Source: Lysinibacillus xylanilyticus
Lineage (GTDB): Bacteria > Bacillota > Bacilli > Bacillales_A > Planococcaceae
Length of the DNA stretch: 64,000 nt
NCBI RefSeq assembly: GCF_001183605.1
Contig: NZ_LFXJ01000005.1
Coordinates: forward strand, 372,001-436,000
Reading direction: 5' to 3'
Every line of letters begins with the position of its first letter. Position 1 is the stretch's first letter. Shown piece by piece: positions 36,617 to 45,353 of this stretch. Both the position numbers and the translations under genes were made by a program. The notes under the pieces were generated by a model. That model was not told where the DNA came from, did no database searches, and worked only from the letters and a program-made list of their open reading frames with translations.

Positions 36617-36652
36617 AATCCTCTCCAGCATTAAGTTGGAGAGGATTTTCTT
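36617..36652 (+). terminator. Terminator after the GEMM-controlled gene
   Basis: AATCCTCTCCA (36617-36627) and TGGAGAGGATT (36637-36647) form an 11-bp perfect stem followed by TTCTTT; it separates convergent genes. Confidence 0.9.
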
Positions 36653-36656
36653 TGCC

Positions 36657-37796
36657 TTATGAAAGTCGGCCGCTATAGTCTTCGAATTTAAATTCACGAA
36701 TGACTTTAATGCCTTCTTCATCGTTATAAGAAACGATTGATGGAAGATTTACGCCATTAAACATATGATTTTTCACCATTGAGTAATGCGCCATATCTGT
36801 AAATACAAGACGATTGCCTGGTTGTAAAGGCTGTTCGAATGAATAATCACCAATTACATCACCAGCAAGACATGTAAGCCCGCCTAGGCGATATGTGTAA
36901 GCAAGCTCATTCGGTTGACCAGAACCGATAATCATTGGGCGGTATGGCATTTCTAGAACGTCTGGCATATGGCAAGTTGCCGATGTATCTAAAATTGCTA
37001 GGTCCATACCGTTTTTCTGTACATCAAGAACAGTTGCTACTAAATAACCTGTATTAAGTGCAACAGCTTCACCTGGCTCTAAATATACAAGAAGGTTATA
37101 CTTGTCTTGAATATAATTAATGATATTCACAAGCTTTTCTACATCATAATCCTTACGAGTAATATGGTGACCTCCACCAAAGTTTAGCCATTTCATTTGA
37201 TGTAAGACCTCACCAAATTTTTCTTCGACAACTTGTATAATACGCTCTAATGTATCGGAGTTTTGCTCACACATTGCATGGAAGTGTAAGCCATCAATAC
37301 CGTCAAGCTGTGACTTGTCGAAGTTGGCTAATGTTGTGCCAAGACGAGAATTCGTGTAGCAAGGGTCGTAAAGTGCTGTTTCAATTTCAGAGTACTCTGG
37401 ATTGATACGAATACCACATTCAATTGTTTTACCAACAGATTTTACTTTGTCCTTATATTGATTCCATTGGTTAAATGAATTAAACACAATATGATCAACA
37501 TAGCCAAGAAGCTCGTCCATTTCATGTTCCACGTAAGCAGGTGCATAGACATGAACTTCTTTGCCCATTTTTTCATAGCCGAGTTGAGCTTCAAATAATG
37601 AGCTTGACGTAATCCCTGCTAAATATTCACCCACTAATGGGAATGTTGAATGCATGGAAAACCCTTTTAAGGCCAGTAAAATACGGCAGCCTGTGCGATC
37701 TTGAATCGATTTTAAAAGTTCTAGATTTTTTGTTAATAATCGTTCATCCACAACGTAAGAAGGGGATGGAACTTTTGAGAAATCAATTGGCTTCAT
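36657..37796 (-). CDS. nspC: Carboxynorspermidine decarboxylase
   Basis: A 379-residue PLP-dependent alanine-racemase-fold decarboxylase that releases CO2 from carboxynorspermidine or carboxyspermidine. The PLP lysine is in LLALKGFSMHS (about residue 44); LHFHAMCEQNSDTL and LNFGGGHHITRKDY bind phosphate and substrate; YLEPGEAVALNTGY and LDTSATCHMPDVLEM follow the family. It overlaps the upstream dehydrogenase gene by 4 bases (ATGA). This pair is the alternative route to spermidine or norspermidine, using aspartate semialdehyde rather than decarboxylated SAM. Confidence 0.9.
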   Translation of the reverse strand: MKPIDFSKVPSPSYVVDERLLTKNLELLKSIQDRTGCRILLALKGFSMHSTFPLVGEYLAGITSSSLFEAQLGYEKMGKEVHVYAPAYVEHEMDELLGYVDHIVFNSFNQWNQYKDKVKSVGKTIECGIRINPEYSEIETALYDPCYTNSRLGTTLANFDKSQLDGIDGLHFHAMCEQNSDTLERIIQVVEEKFGEVLHQMKWLNFGGGHHITRKDYDVEKLVNIINYIQDKYNLLVYLEPGEAVALNTGYLVATVLDVQKNGMDLAILDTSATCHMPDVLEMPYRPMIIGSGQPNELAYTYRLGGLTCLAGDVIGDYSFEQPLQPGNRLVFTDMAHYSMVKNHMFNGVNLPSIVSYNDEEGIKVIREFKFEDYSGRLS

Positions 37797-39022
37797 CGAC
37801 TTAATTCCTTTGCATCTAACTCAAGGTCAAGTAATTCTGGATTATGGCTTTCTTGCCATGGTAGACCCCATTTATTTAGTGCATCCATGAATGGATCGGG
37901 ATTGAAGTCTTCAACATTCCAAACGCCAGGTTTACGCCATTCACCATTCATCACAAGCATTGCACCAATCATTGCTGGTACACCAGTTGTGTATGAAATT
38001 GCCTGTGAACCAACTTCGTTATAGCATTCCTCGTGGTCACAAACATTGTACACGTAATAAGTTTTTTCCTTACCATCTTTTAGACCGCGAATAATACAAC
38101 CGATGTTAGTTTTTCCTTTTGTACGTGGTCCAAGTGAAGCTGGATCAGGCAGTACAGCTTTAAGGAAGTGAATTGGTTGAATCATTTGTCCTTCGAATTC
38201 GATAGGCTCGATAGAAGTCATACCAACATTCTCTAATACTTTTAAATGAGTTAAGTATTTTTCAGAGAATGTCATCCAGAAACGGATTTGCTTTAAGCCT
38301 TTAATGTTTTTAGCAAGTGATTCTAGTTCTTCATGGTATAAAAGGTAAATATCTTTTGGTCCGATTTCTGGTAAGTTATAAATCTCTTTTTTCTCAAGTG
38401 GTGCAGTTTCAACCCACTCGCCTTCTTTCCAGTAACGACCATTCGCAGTAATTTCACGAATGTTGATTTCCGGGTTGAAGTTTGTTGCGAAGTGGTAACC
38501 GTGATCACCAGCATTTGCATCCACGATATCAATGTAGTGGATTTCATCAAATTCATGTTTTTGTGCATGAGCTGTGAAAACGCCCGTTACACCTGGGTCA
38601 AAACCGCTACCAAGTAAAGCAGTTAAGCCAGCTTTTTCGAACTTCTCTTTATAAGCCCATTGCCATTTATATTCAAATTTTGCCGTTTCAGGTGGCTCGT
38701 AGTTTGCAGTATCCACATAGTGTACACCCGTCGCTAAGCAAGCATCCATAATCGTTAAGTCTTGATAAGGTAGTGCTACATTAATAACAACTTCCGGTCC
38801 AAAGGCTTTAATCAGCTCAATAACCTCTTCCGTATTGTCTGCGTCTACCTGTGCGGTATGAATCTTTGTTTTTCCGCCATCTAGTTTTTCTTTTAGAGCG
38901 TCACATTTTGAAACAGTTCTACTTGCGATACAAATCTCCTCAAATACGTCCGAATTTTGAACACACTTGTGTACCACAACACTGGCTACTCCGCCAGCTC
39001 CTATAATCAATGCTTTACCCAA
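37793..39022 (-). CDS. Carboxynorspermidine synthase (saccharopine dehydrogenase family)
   Basis: A 409-residue NADPH-dependent reductive ligase joining aspartate semialdehyde to a diamine (putrescine or diaminopropane). The N-terminal nucleotide motif is ALIIGAGGVASVVVHKC; downstream are NVALPYQDLTIMDACLATGVHYVDTANYEPP and LLGSGFDPGVTGVF, typical of the LYS1-like carboxynorspermidine synthases. The C-terminus includes CDHEECYNEVGSQAISYTTGVPAMIGAML. A GGGGGTAG ribosome binding site and a good promoter lie upstream on the minus strand. Which polyamine is made cannot be told from sequence alone. Confidence 0.9.
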   Translation of the reverse strand: MGKALIIGAGGVASVVVHKCVQNSDVFEEICIASRTVSKCDALKEKLDGGKTKIHTAQVDADNTEEVIELIKAFGPEVVINVALPYQDLTIMDACLATGVHYVDTANYEPPETAKFEYKWQWAYKEKFEKAGLTALLGSGFDPGVTGVFTAHAQKHEFDEIHYIDIVDANAGDHGYHFATNFNPEINIREITANGRYWKEGEWVETAPLEKKEIYNLPEIGPKDIYLLYHEELESLAKNIKGLKQIRFWMTFSEKYLTHLKVLENVGMTSIEPIEFEGQMIQPIHFLKAVLPDPASLGPRTKGKTNIGCIIRGLKDGKEKTYYVYNVCDHEECYNEVGSQAISYTTGVPAMIGAMLVMNGEWRKPGVWNVEDFNPDPFMDALNKWGLPWQESHNPELLDLELDAKELSR

Positions 39023-39064
39023 TTGTCTACCCCCAAATTCATATAAGTATTGTCAAACAAGCTG

Positions 39065-39093
39065 ATTATACAGAAAATTGAATTACTACTCAA
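39065..39093 (-). promoter_or_regulatory. Sigma-A promoter for the polyamine operon
   Basis: On the minus strand: TTGAGT (39088-39093), 17-base spacer, perfect TATAAT (39065-39070), 42 bases before the start codon of the carboxynorspermidine synthase gene. Confidence 0.7.
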
Positions 39094-39191
39094 TCATTCT
39101 TTTTAAATTTTCTACAAATTTTTTATTTTTCAGCAACAATTAGCCGTATTCAGTGGGTAATACCACGAAAAAAGAAGCTTTTCATGAAAAA

Positions 39192-39237
39192 AAATTCCCT
39201 TTACTACGGATGTAGAGAAGGGGGGAATTTCTTTTTT
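39192..39237 (-). terminator. Terminator of the small membrane protein gene
   Basis: AAATTCCC (39192-39199) pairs with GGGAATTT (39223-39230), with inner CTAC/GTAG pairing; on the minus strand GGGAATTTTTTTTC gives a long T-run. T-rich sequence on the plus side makes it potentially bidirectional. Confidence 0.8.
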
Positions 39238-39298
39238 GTTCAACAAGCGTTTAAAAAAATTCAGGTGACTTAAAAACTGTAGTTTTAAATCATGCAAG

Positions 39299-39505
39299 TT
39301 ATTTAGAAAAATGATTCGATATTTGTTGTTTTTCGTCCCCCCATAAATAAAAAAAGATTAGTAGTAATGCACTTAAGAACCCCATTACGAGGGCGTAAGT
39401 GCTGAGGGCCACATCCACTTGACTTTGCATAGCATAAATGAAAATAGCTCCTAATGTTAACAAATTTCCAATAATAAGCGTTACAAAATGAAAACGTCTA
39501 TTCAT
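39299..39505 (-). CDS. Small two-helix membrane protein
   Basis: Not recognised. The 68-residue product has two hydrophobic helices (about residues 7-26, VTLIIGNLLTLGAIFIYAM, and 33-53, LSTYALVMGFLSALLLIFFY) and a charged C-terminal tail. An AGGAGGG ribosome binding site lies 8 bases before the ATG on the minus strand, and a terminator follows, which supports a real single-gene unit upstream of the polyamine operon. Confidence 0.65.
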   Translation of the reverse strand: MNRRFHFVTLIIGNLLTLGAIFIYAMQSQVDVALSTYALVMGFLSALLLIFFYLWGDEKQQISNHFSK

Positions 39506-39614
39506 AGCAAGCCGCCCTCCTATATAGTTTACATGCCTTCAATAAATGAAAATACACTTCAATTATCTCATAATTCAGAACATTATCCAATGTTTTTTCA
39601 TTTTGGATTATCGT

Positions 39615-39825
39615 TATAACGTAGGGGTTGATTTCCGTTCCGACTGGGCGCTTTCCTAGGGGCGTCCGATGAGCCGCTAGGAAAGCGCTGCTCGCTCCAG
39701 GGTCTCGGGCCAACACGATGTTGGTCACGAAGGCGTTATCACAGGATGTGATGGTTTTAGCCTTCGTTCCTCTATCGCTAATCCCCAAGGAGTCGCCCAG
39801 TCTCCACTCCAATCAACTTATTTAC
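39615..39825. repeat. R1 dispersed repeat, long copy
   Basis: Begins TTGATTTCCGTTCCGACTGGGCGCTTTCC, continues GGGGCGTCCGATGAGCC, CTAGGAAAGCGC, CCAACACGATGTTGG and TCACAGGATGTGA, and ends GGAGTCGCCCAGTCTCCACTCCAATCAACT. The two ends are inverted relative to each other (GTTGATTT...CAATCAAC; CTGGGCG...CGCCCAG), so it can fold into a long hairpin, like a MITE or a large palindromic unit. The surrounding gap (39506-40103) has no other supportable gene. Confidence 0.7.
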
Positions 39826-40103
39826 ATAGTATATGTTCTACCAAATGTCATCCTAATAATGATGTATCATTTAAATTACCGTTCTTTAAAGTGATTCTAA
39901 AATAGTGCCTTGCTATTAAGTTAGTCCTAACGACTGGAGGATGAAATGTACAATGAACAGACTTTTCTTTTTCGTGTGGTCTGGTGAATCAGTCTTGAAT
40001 TAAAAGAATTGTAGAAAAATTATTGCTATTTAGTTTGTTTTAGATTTAAAGATGGTAAAATACCTATAAGACTTTTCTTATAGTGAAGGTGAGGATTTTT
40101 ATA

Positions 40104-40844
40104 GTGATCAAACAGTTTGATGAGCAAGTCCAGCAGATAAATGAATTATTTTTAAATGGTCATGTGAAAGAAAGCTATCAATTAGCGAAAGCACTGTTAG
40201 CTAATAGTACGTTTACAGATCATGAATCATTTCTAACAATACAACAGCACGTCGCGTTGCTAGAAGCGAACGGTTACGCAAATATGCCAGTTCCTACAGA
40301 TGAAAAAGTGAAGCAAAGTGTTGAACGGACAGATGGATCCTATCCAGAGCGCGATGTACTAGCTGCATACATAGGAAGTGAGGATGATCAGCAATTCGGT
40401 AAAGTAGTAGATGAATTATTAGCAGGATCGGTCGAGGCACAAGCGAATGCATATTATACAATGGCTGAATTTTTTGCTCTTGCAAAGGAGCATGATAAAG
40501 CACTTGTGCAATATGCGGAAGCGATAAAACTACAGCCAAATAAAGGCCTTTACTGGGGAGCCTTTGCACAGTTTTTGAGTCGAAGTGAAGGCAGTCCGTA
40601 TTTAGCATTACGTCTTATTGAAGAAGCTATTCAGTTAGATAACATGAACCCGCGCTGGTACTACATTCAGGGGAATATTTTTTTACAGCTTGTCGCAGCT
40701 ACAAAAAATTTAAGCTATTTACCTGCTCTAGAAGACGCGTGGGAAAAGGCTAAGAAACGTTGCTCTGCTAAACAGGTTGCATTAAAAGTGGACATCGCGA
40801 AATCCAACGACGTACTATCACAATGGAAAAAACAAATGCTCTAA
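40104..40844 (+). CDS. TPR repeat protein
   Basis: The 246-residue cytoplasmic protein carries tetratricopeptide-like repeats: AQANAYYTMAEFFALAKEHDKALVQYAEAIKLQPNK is split by the canonical A/Y/G/A/P spacing, followed by LYWGAFAQFL and LALRLIEEAIQLDNMNPRWYYIQGNIFLQL. The frame is open from 40083, but GTG 40104 has AAGGTGAGG 9 bases upstream and is the better start. No enzyme domain. A role as a protein-interaction scaffold is inferred from the fold only. Confidence 0.72.
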   Translation: MIKQFDEQVQQINELFLNGHVKESYQLAKALLANSTFTDHESFLTIQQHVALLEANGYANMPVPTDEKVKQSVERTDGSYPERDVLAAYIGSEDDQQFGKVVDELLAGSVEAQANAYYTMAEFFALAKEHDKALVQYAEAIKLQPNKGLYWGAFAQFLSRSEGSPYLALRLIEEAIQLDNMNPRWYYIQGNIFLQLVAATKNLSYLPALEDAWEKAKKRCSAKQVALKVDIAKSNDVLSQWKKQML

Positions 40845-41006
40845 GAGGAAAAAGAAAGCAGTCCACAACTATAAAGCTAAGATAAGAATATAAAAACTTG
40901 AATAGCAATAAGAATAGGTATCCCAATAATTTCATACAAATAAATAAAGTACTAGCATATAAAAAATGAATATTTATTAGTAAAAATAACCGTATATGTA
41001 TTTTTA

Positions 41007-41015
41007 TGCTATAAT
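41007..41015 (+). promoter_or_regulatory. Extended -10 promoter before the LysE gene
   Basis: TGCTATAAT is a perfect extended -10, leaving only about a 12-base leader if ATG 41034 is the start. Confidence 0.5.
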
Positions 41016-41033
41016 GCAATTATAAACGGACGT

Positions 41034-41702
41034 ATGAAACTTATCTTATTGCATGAAAGAAGTGTTTATTTGAGTTTATATGTAGCGTATGTATTGGTAG
41101 GTCTTGCGATTGCCATGCCTGTTGGGGCCATCACTGTAGAAATGACAAAGCAAGGACTAAAAAATGGCTTTATGCATGGTTGGGCTGTTGGGCTTGGTGG
41201 TATGACAATTGATATTGTATTGGTTTTTGCATTGTATATGGGACTAGCGTCCATCTTAGCAATGCCTATCATTCAAATTCCTATGTGGATTATAGGGGCT
41301 GGCTTTTTATTCCTTCTAGGGCTGGATTCTATAAAAAATGCTGATCATGATATTACGCTTGCAGGAGAGAAAGTGACAAAATCATTTTTTACTTCTTATC
41401 GTAACGGCTTACTAGTTGCAGTTTCACCTGGAAATCTAGTATTCTGGGTAAATGTTTTTGGCGTTGTACTAGCTAAATCATATGGCCAGGGAGAGTCAGC
41501 AAACTTTTTAGTGATCGCTGCAGGGGTTCTGAGTGGCATATTGTTGCATGATATTGGCTTGATGACCATTGTTTCAGTTACCCGTAAAGCGATGAGTCGT
41601 AAGGTCATTAAGTCGCTTACAATGTTAGCGGGTGTATTACTTATTTGCTTTGCCGGATATTTTATCTATGAATTTATACAAGCTATTAAGATTTATATAT
41701 GA
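41034..41702 (+). CDS. LysE/RhtB-family amino acid exporter
   Basis: The 222-residue membrane protein has about six helices. The family motif is the N-terminal GLAIAMPVGAITVEMTKQGLKNG; further spans are MTIDIVLVFALYMGLASIL, IPMWIIGAGFLFLLGL, NGLLVAVSPGNLVFWVNVFG (second conserved motif), FLVIAAGVLSGILLHDIGL and SLTMLAGVLLICFAGYFIY. It probably exports amino acids or related metabolites. The start is uncertain: ATG 41034 has no clear ribosome binding site, while TTG 41070 follows GAAAGAAGTG and removes 12 atypical residues. A strong terminator follows. Confidence 0.85.
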   Translation: MKLILLHERSVYLSLYVAYVLVGLAIAMPVGAITVEMTKQGLKNGFMHGWAVGLGGMTIDIVLVFALYMGLASILAMPIIQIPMWIIGAGFLFLLGLDSIKNADHDITLAGEKVTKSFFTSYRNGLLVAVSPGNLVFWVNVFGVVLAKSYGQGESANFLVIAAGVLSGILLHDIGLMTIVSVTRKAMSRKVIKSLTMLAGVLLICFAGYFIYEFIQAIKIYI

Positions 41703-41735
41703 AAAGTGCGATCCTAAGAGATCGCACTTTTTCAT
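41702..41735. terminator. Bidirectional terminator between lysE and the ATP-grasp gene
   Basis: AAAAGTGCGATC (41702-41713) and GATCGCACTTTT (41720-41731) form a perfect 12-bp stem with A-run and T-run on the two sides. Confidence 0.93.
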
Positions 41736-41750
41736 TTATCCTGTATCATT

Positions 41751-42797
41751 TTATGCTGAAATCTCGGCATTTTCATGGATACAAGCTAAAATTTCTTTTG
41801 CTACTTGATGTGCTAAAGAAAGTTCAGAAGTGAAGCCTACACATGAACAATTCATTTCTCCTAAAATATAGCAATCTTCGCCAGCTTCGTTTGTATCAAG
41901 CATGAAATCGGCAGTCCATATAAGTGGTAATGCATAATTACCCAGTAAACTAGTTACAAGAGGTAGCTGTGTTAAAAAGTTATGGACAAGCTCTTCCCAA
42001 TCCTCTGGTGCATCATAGCGATAATGCGCGCCTGAGAACAGTGTTGCACTAAATGCGTCCTCAGAATCTGCCGGTTTTTTATGTACTACGTGAACGGGTT
42101 TATCTCGTAACATTAATAAGCGGATTTCGCCTTCAGTAATACGAGGAAGGAAGCGCATATCAATTAGCATGCCATTTGGACCTGTAATATATTGCTCACA
42201 GAACGTCATGAAGTCGCTAAGTTTCCAATATTCCACATGATTATCCTTTGCTTCTGTACATTTGATCTCCGCATCAAGTGGCACTGTTGTAATTCCCTCA
42301 GCAAGAGGTTCAACCAATTTAACTCGCCATATACCTTCGCCAGTCGATCCACGATTTTGCTTTAGGACGCGTTCAGTAATAGCAAGAGAAGTAGGGAACT
42401 GAGCTTTAAATGCTTCAATTGTATAATAAGCAAATGTATCATCCGGCACTAAATTCGTTGAGGACAGCTTTGATAATGCATCTTTAGAACCATAACCAAT
42501 CATTGCATCAGGGTGTGGCATACCGATGACACCCTCTTTACATAGTTCACGCAACATATCAAAGTACTCTTTTTCATGCTGTAAGTTTCCTGGATTAATA
42601 CGTGAAACATAGGCAATAGCTTGTTCTTTGACGTAATTAAAAATTTCCTCTTTTTTTGTAACATCAAAGAAAATGACTTCTGCATCCTGTCCACGTTGTT
42701 TTAGCGCATTCACCATTGGCATTGTATCTTGTCGATAGCCATCAGGGCCCTTATCTGTACCGCCACGAACCTCGAAAAAAATAACCTTTTTATCCAT
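41751..42797 (-). CDS. ATP-grasp protein, probably Cj0069 family
   Basis: The 348-residue product begins KKVIFFEVRGGTDKGPDGYRQDTMPMVNAL, a start I associate with the Cj0069-type glutathione-synthetase-like ATP-grasp proteins. The ATP-binding centre KQNRGSTGEGIWRVKLV and the C-terminal metal-binding part CYILGEMNCSCVGFTSEL support an ATP-grasp fold; the reaction is not known. The frame extends up to 42890, but ATG 42797 is preceded by CAAGGGGGTA and starts the conserved part, so the extra 31 residues are rejected. It lies convergent to lysE. Confidence 0.75.
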   Translation of the reverse strand: MDKKVIFFEVRGGTDKGPDGYRQDTMPMVNALKQRGQDAEVIFFDVTKKEEIFNYVKEQAIAYVSRINPGNLQHEKEYFDMLRELCKEGVIGMPHPDAMIGYGSKDALSKLSSTNLVPDDTFAYYTIEAFKAQFPTSLAITERVLKQNRGSTGEGIWRVKLVEPLAEGITTVPLDAEIKCTEAKDNHVEYWKLSDFMTFCEQYITGPNGMLIDMRFLPRITEGEIRLLMLRDKPVHVVHKKPADSEDAFSATLFSGAHYRYDAPEDWEELVHNFLTQLPLVTSLLGNYALPLIWTADFMLDTNEAGEDCYILGEMNCSCVGFTSELSLAHQVAKEILACIHENAEISA

Positions 42798-42935
42798 AAA
42801 AATACCCCCTTGAATGATGATATTTTCAGTATAATAGACAGCTAAGGAAAAAGGATATAAATAATATGTAAATTTTATGTGGAAATTCATAGTTTATATA
42901 TTATAGTTAGGAATTTATAACTAATAGTTTTGAAA

Positions 42936-43877
42936 TTATCCTAAATTGGTTAAGTCTTCCTCTCTATTCTTTTTCTGAAAAACTGTGAGGTATAAAATCA
43001 TGCAGAGAATTAGCATTGTCCCAATAAACTGAAAACCACCAAAGGCAATTTTAAGCCAGAAAACACTTGTAACAACAGCAGTTAGAGGCTCTAAGCTACC
43101 AAGTAAACTAGTTTCTTTTGGCGCTAAATAATGCAAACTTGAAATATAAAACCAAAATGCTAGCATTGTCCCAAAAACCACGATAAATAGAAAGTAAGCG
43201 ATTGTCGAAAATGCCCAGTTTGACATATCAATTTGCCATGGTTGATGGAAAAGACTCATCACAATCCCACCAATAAGCATTGACCAGCCTACAACTAACA
43301 GTGAATGAAATTGTTGTAAAAGTGAGACGGCATATAACGTATAAAAAGCAGCCGAAAGACCAGATAAAATCCCCCAAAAAACTGCCATCGACGGCACAGA
43401 AAGTGTAGACAACGAACCATTTGTTAGTAATAAAAAAGTACCAATAAGTGTTAGAGTCACAGCTATCCCATCCTGCCTTGTCAATTGACTGTGCTTTGTT
43501 ATTAAATAATAGGCCATAATAAAGAGTGGTGCTAAGTATTGCAATAATGTTGCTACAGCAGAGTTACCTATAGAAATCGACATCATATAAGTATATTGAA
43601 CCGCTAGCATCCCAAGTAAACTAAATAATATTTGTCTAAAAGCATTGTACTTTGTTCGCCACATCACAAAAATAGACTCTTTACGATGTGTAATTTTATA
43701 GGCAGTTATCAGTAATAGGCCAGCTAAAAGAAGGCGACTGGAAACGAGCCAGCCAACCTCTATATTTTCCTGCTGAAATAGCTTTTGTGCGACGGTACCA
43801 CCAATACCCCAAAAACTTGCCCCAAGAATGACTAGAATAAAACCAAGAGTACGATTTTTCTGTGCAGATTGATTCAT
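42936..43877 (-). CDS. EamA/DMT-family transporter
   Basis: The 313-residue protein has ten hydrophobic helices in two EamA repeats (residues 12-145 and 160-300). Typical blocks are LGFILVILGASFWGIGGTVAQKLF at the N-terminus and YLAPKETSLLGSLEPLTAVVTSVFWL near the end of repeat two. These are drug/metabolite exporters of unknown substrate. It is divergent from the AraC regulator over a 110-base gap, a common regulator-target arrangement. AGGAGATG precedes the ATG on the minus strand, and a TATAAT -10 is present in the gap (43911-43917 region). Confidence 0.85.
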   Translation of the reverse strand: MNQSAQKNRTLGFILVILGASFWGIGGTVAQKLFQQENIEVGWLVSSRLLLAGLLLITAYKITHRKESIFVMWRTKYNAFRQILFSLLGMLAVQYTYMMSISIGNSAVATLLQYLAPLFIMAYYLITKHSQLTRQDGIAVTLTLIGTFLLLTNGSLSTLSVPSMAVFWGILSGLSAAFYTLYAVSLLQQFHSLLVVGWSMLIGGIVMSLFHQPWQIDMSNWAFSTIAYFLFIVVFGTMLAFWFYISSLHYLAPKETSLLGSLEPLTAVVTSVFWLKIAFGGFQFIGTMLILCMILYLTVFQKKNREEDLTNLG

Positions 43878-43896
43878 CTTAAAACATCTCCTAAAC

Positions 43897-43970
43897 TATC
43901 AATATAAAGCTATTATAAGGAATACTAAGCGCAAAAAATATCGATTTATAAGATTGAAAATATCAATATA
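43897..43970. promoter_or_regulatory. Repeated TATCRAT boxes in the eamA-araC intergenic region
   Basis: TATCAATATA at 43897-43906, TATCGATTTA at 43939-43950 (with a preceding A) and TATCAATATA at 43961-43970 are three similar words in the 110 bases between divergent genes. They are candidate operators for the AraC protein. AT-rich composition makes chance matches possible. Confidence 0.35.
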
Positions 43971-43987
43971 TTGAGGTGATCTAAGTA

Positions 43988-44875
43988 ATGGTGTTAACTC
44001 ATATTAAAATTGCGAAGGATTTACAAGAACTAACGTTGCATGGGAAGAAGGAATTTCCAGTTGCCTTATATGAGACAGTTTTGCGATTAGATAGTATGGA
44101 TTTTTTACCGTTACATTGGCACAAGGAAATTCAATTTGTCTATGTGAAAAGCGGTCGTGTGGAATACAGAGTAGGAGCAGATGTCTTTATACTTGAGGAG
44201 GGAGAGGGGTTATTTGTAAATGCATCAGGTTTACATGAAGCAAAGCCTTTTCAAATAGAGCGGGCTACAATTTTCTGTATTAACGTGAACCCAGTGATAT
44301 TAGGCGGACACAAGGACAGTATTTTTGCCACTAAATATGTGCTGCCGTATATAACGAGCAATAGACTGCCTTATGTAAAGCTTTCTGACCAATTGGCGCA
44401 AAAAATTGAATTCTTGGCGAAATTACTGCAAGAGCAAGCCGTTTTTTATGAGTTAAAGGTATGGAGAGAACTATTAGTCATTTGGGAAACTATTTTGTCA
44501 CAATCAATGCTAACAGAAGAAATACTGGATCCGGCAATTATTGTCCAGCATGATCGAGCTAAGGAGATGCTTGATTATTTACATGCTCATTATCAAGAGA
44601 AGATTTCTTTAGAAAATTTAGCTGCACATGTTTTTCTAAGCCGTGCAGAATGTAGTCGGTTTTTCAAAAAAATGGTCGGCATGACACCATTCACATATTT
44701 ACTACACTATCGTCTTCGCAAAAGTATGGAGCTATTACGTGATAGTGAGCAATCTATCACTACAATTGCTACAACAACAGGCTTTAGTACAGTAAGTTAC
44801 TATATTGAAAAGTTTAAGAAATATACAGGATACTCCCCACATGTTTATCGTAAACAATTTTTTGATAAAGAGTAG
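43988..44875 (+). CDS. AraC-family transcriptional regulator with cupin sensor
   Basis: The 295-residue protein has an N-terminal cupin-like ligand domain (about 20-150; PLHWHKEIQFVYVKSGRVEY, EEGEGLFVNASGLHEAKPF) and a C-terminal double HTH of the AraC type (about 195-290). The latter contains ISLENLAAHVFLSRAECSRFFKKMVGMTPF and SITTIATTTGFSTVSYYIEKFKKYTGYSP, the family signature. GAGGTGA precedes ATG 43988. It likely controls the divergent EamA exporter in response to a small molecule. Confidence 0.88.
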   Translation: MVLTHIKIAKDLQELTLHGKKEFPVALYETVLRLDSMDFLPLHWHKEIQFVYVKSGRVEYRVGADVFILEEGEGLFVNASGLHEAKPFQIERATIFCINVNPVILGGHKDSIFATKYVLPYITSNRLPYVKLSDQLAQKIEFLAKLLQEQAVFYELKVWRELLVIWETILSQSMLTEEILDPAIIVQHDRAKEMLDYLHAHYQEKISLENLAAHVFLSRAECSRFFKKMVGMTPFTYLLHYRLRKSMELLRDSEQSITTIATTTGFSTVSYYIEKFKKYTGYSPHVYRKQFFDKE

Positions 44876-44887
44876 TAGAACATAAAG

Positions 44888-45352
44888 GTGGAAAGAAGCA
44901 GAAGAGAATACTTACACGAAACATGATCGGATTTAGAGTTTAATTATCATTGCTTTTGCGATTGGGCAGAAAATGTAATTGATATTCGTGAGCAGTTCCC
45001 CCTAGAACGAGAGCTAACCTTAAAAATAGCTGAGGATTTAGGTATTAATCATCCTATTGACAAGAAAACAAATACTCCCATTGTGATGACTACCGATTGT
45101 TTCTTAACCATGCGAGAAGGCACTTCAATCGTTTATAAAGCTCGTACACTTAAACTTGAAAAAGACCTAAATGACGAAAGAATTATCGAAAAATTCGAAA
45201 TAGAGAGGGCGTATTGGGAACAACAAGGAATTGAATGGGCAATTGTGACAGAAAAAGAGTTGCCTACAGCCTTTCTAAATAATTTAAAGTTTTTACGTGA
45301 TGCATATTTTATTAATGCTGAGGAAAGCTTAACCTTGCTCATGGAAGAGTGA
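44888..45352 (+). pseudogene. tnsA: Tn7-like transposase endonuclease TnsA relic
   Basis: A frame open apart from TGA 44924-44926 reads SRREYLHET-stop-SDLEFNYHCFCDW, ENVIDIREQFPLERELTLKIAEDLGI, HPIDKKTNTPIVMTTDCFLTM, then RIIEKFEIERAYWEQQGIEW and IVTEKELP. These are TnsA blocks, and the catalytic Glu (SDLE), Asp (MTTD) and Lys (VTEK) positions are recognisable. The N-terminal part is missing or decayed and the C-terminal domain is cut at about 45352. TnsA makes the 5' nicks in Tn7-type transposition; this copy is surely inactive. It lies immediately before the gene-poor zone that leads into the polyketide cluster. Confidence 0.8.
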
Positions 45353-45353
45353 A

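Noticed and set aside
39130..39230. T-box leader suggested by GGGTAATACCACG and a terminator
   Set aside because: The word does not match the T-box consensus, and the terminator is oriented for the small minus-strand gene; no specifier-loop structure is recognisable.
39498..39812. Minus-strand 104-residue ORF
   Set aside because: It lies inside the R1 repeat and has repeat-derived, unprotein-like composition; no ribosome binding site.
42798..42890. N-terminal extension of the ATP-grasp gene
   Set aside because: The extra 31 residues are low-complexity and AT-rich, while ATG 42797 has a strong ribosome binding site and starts the conserved part.
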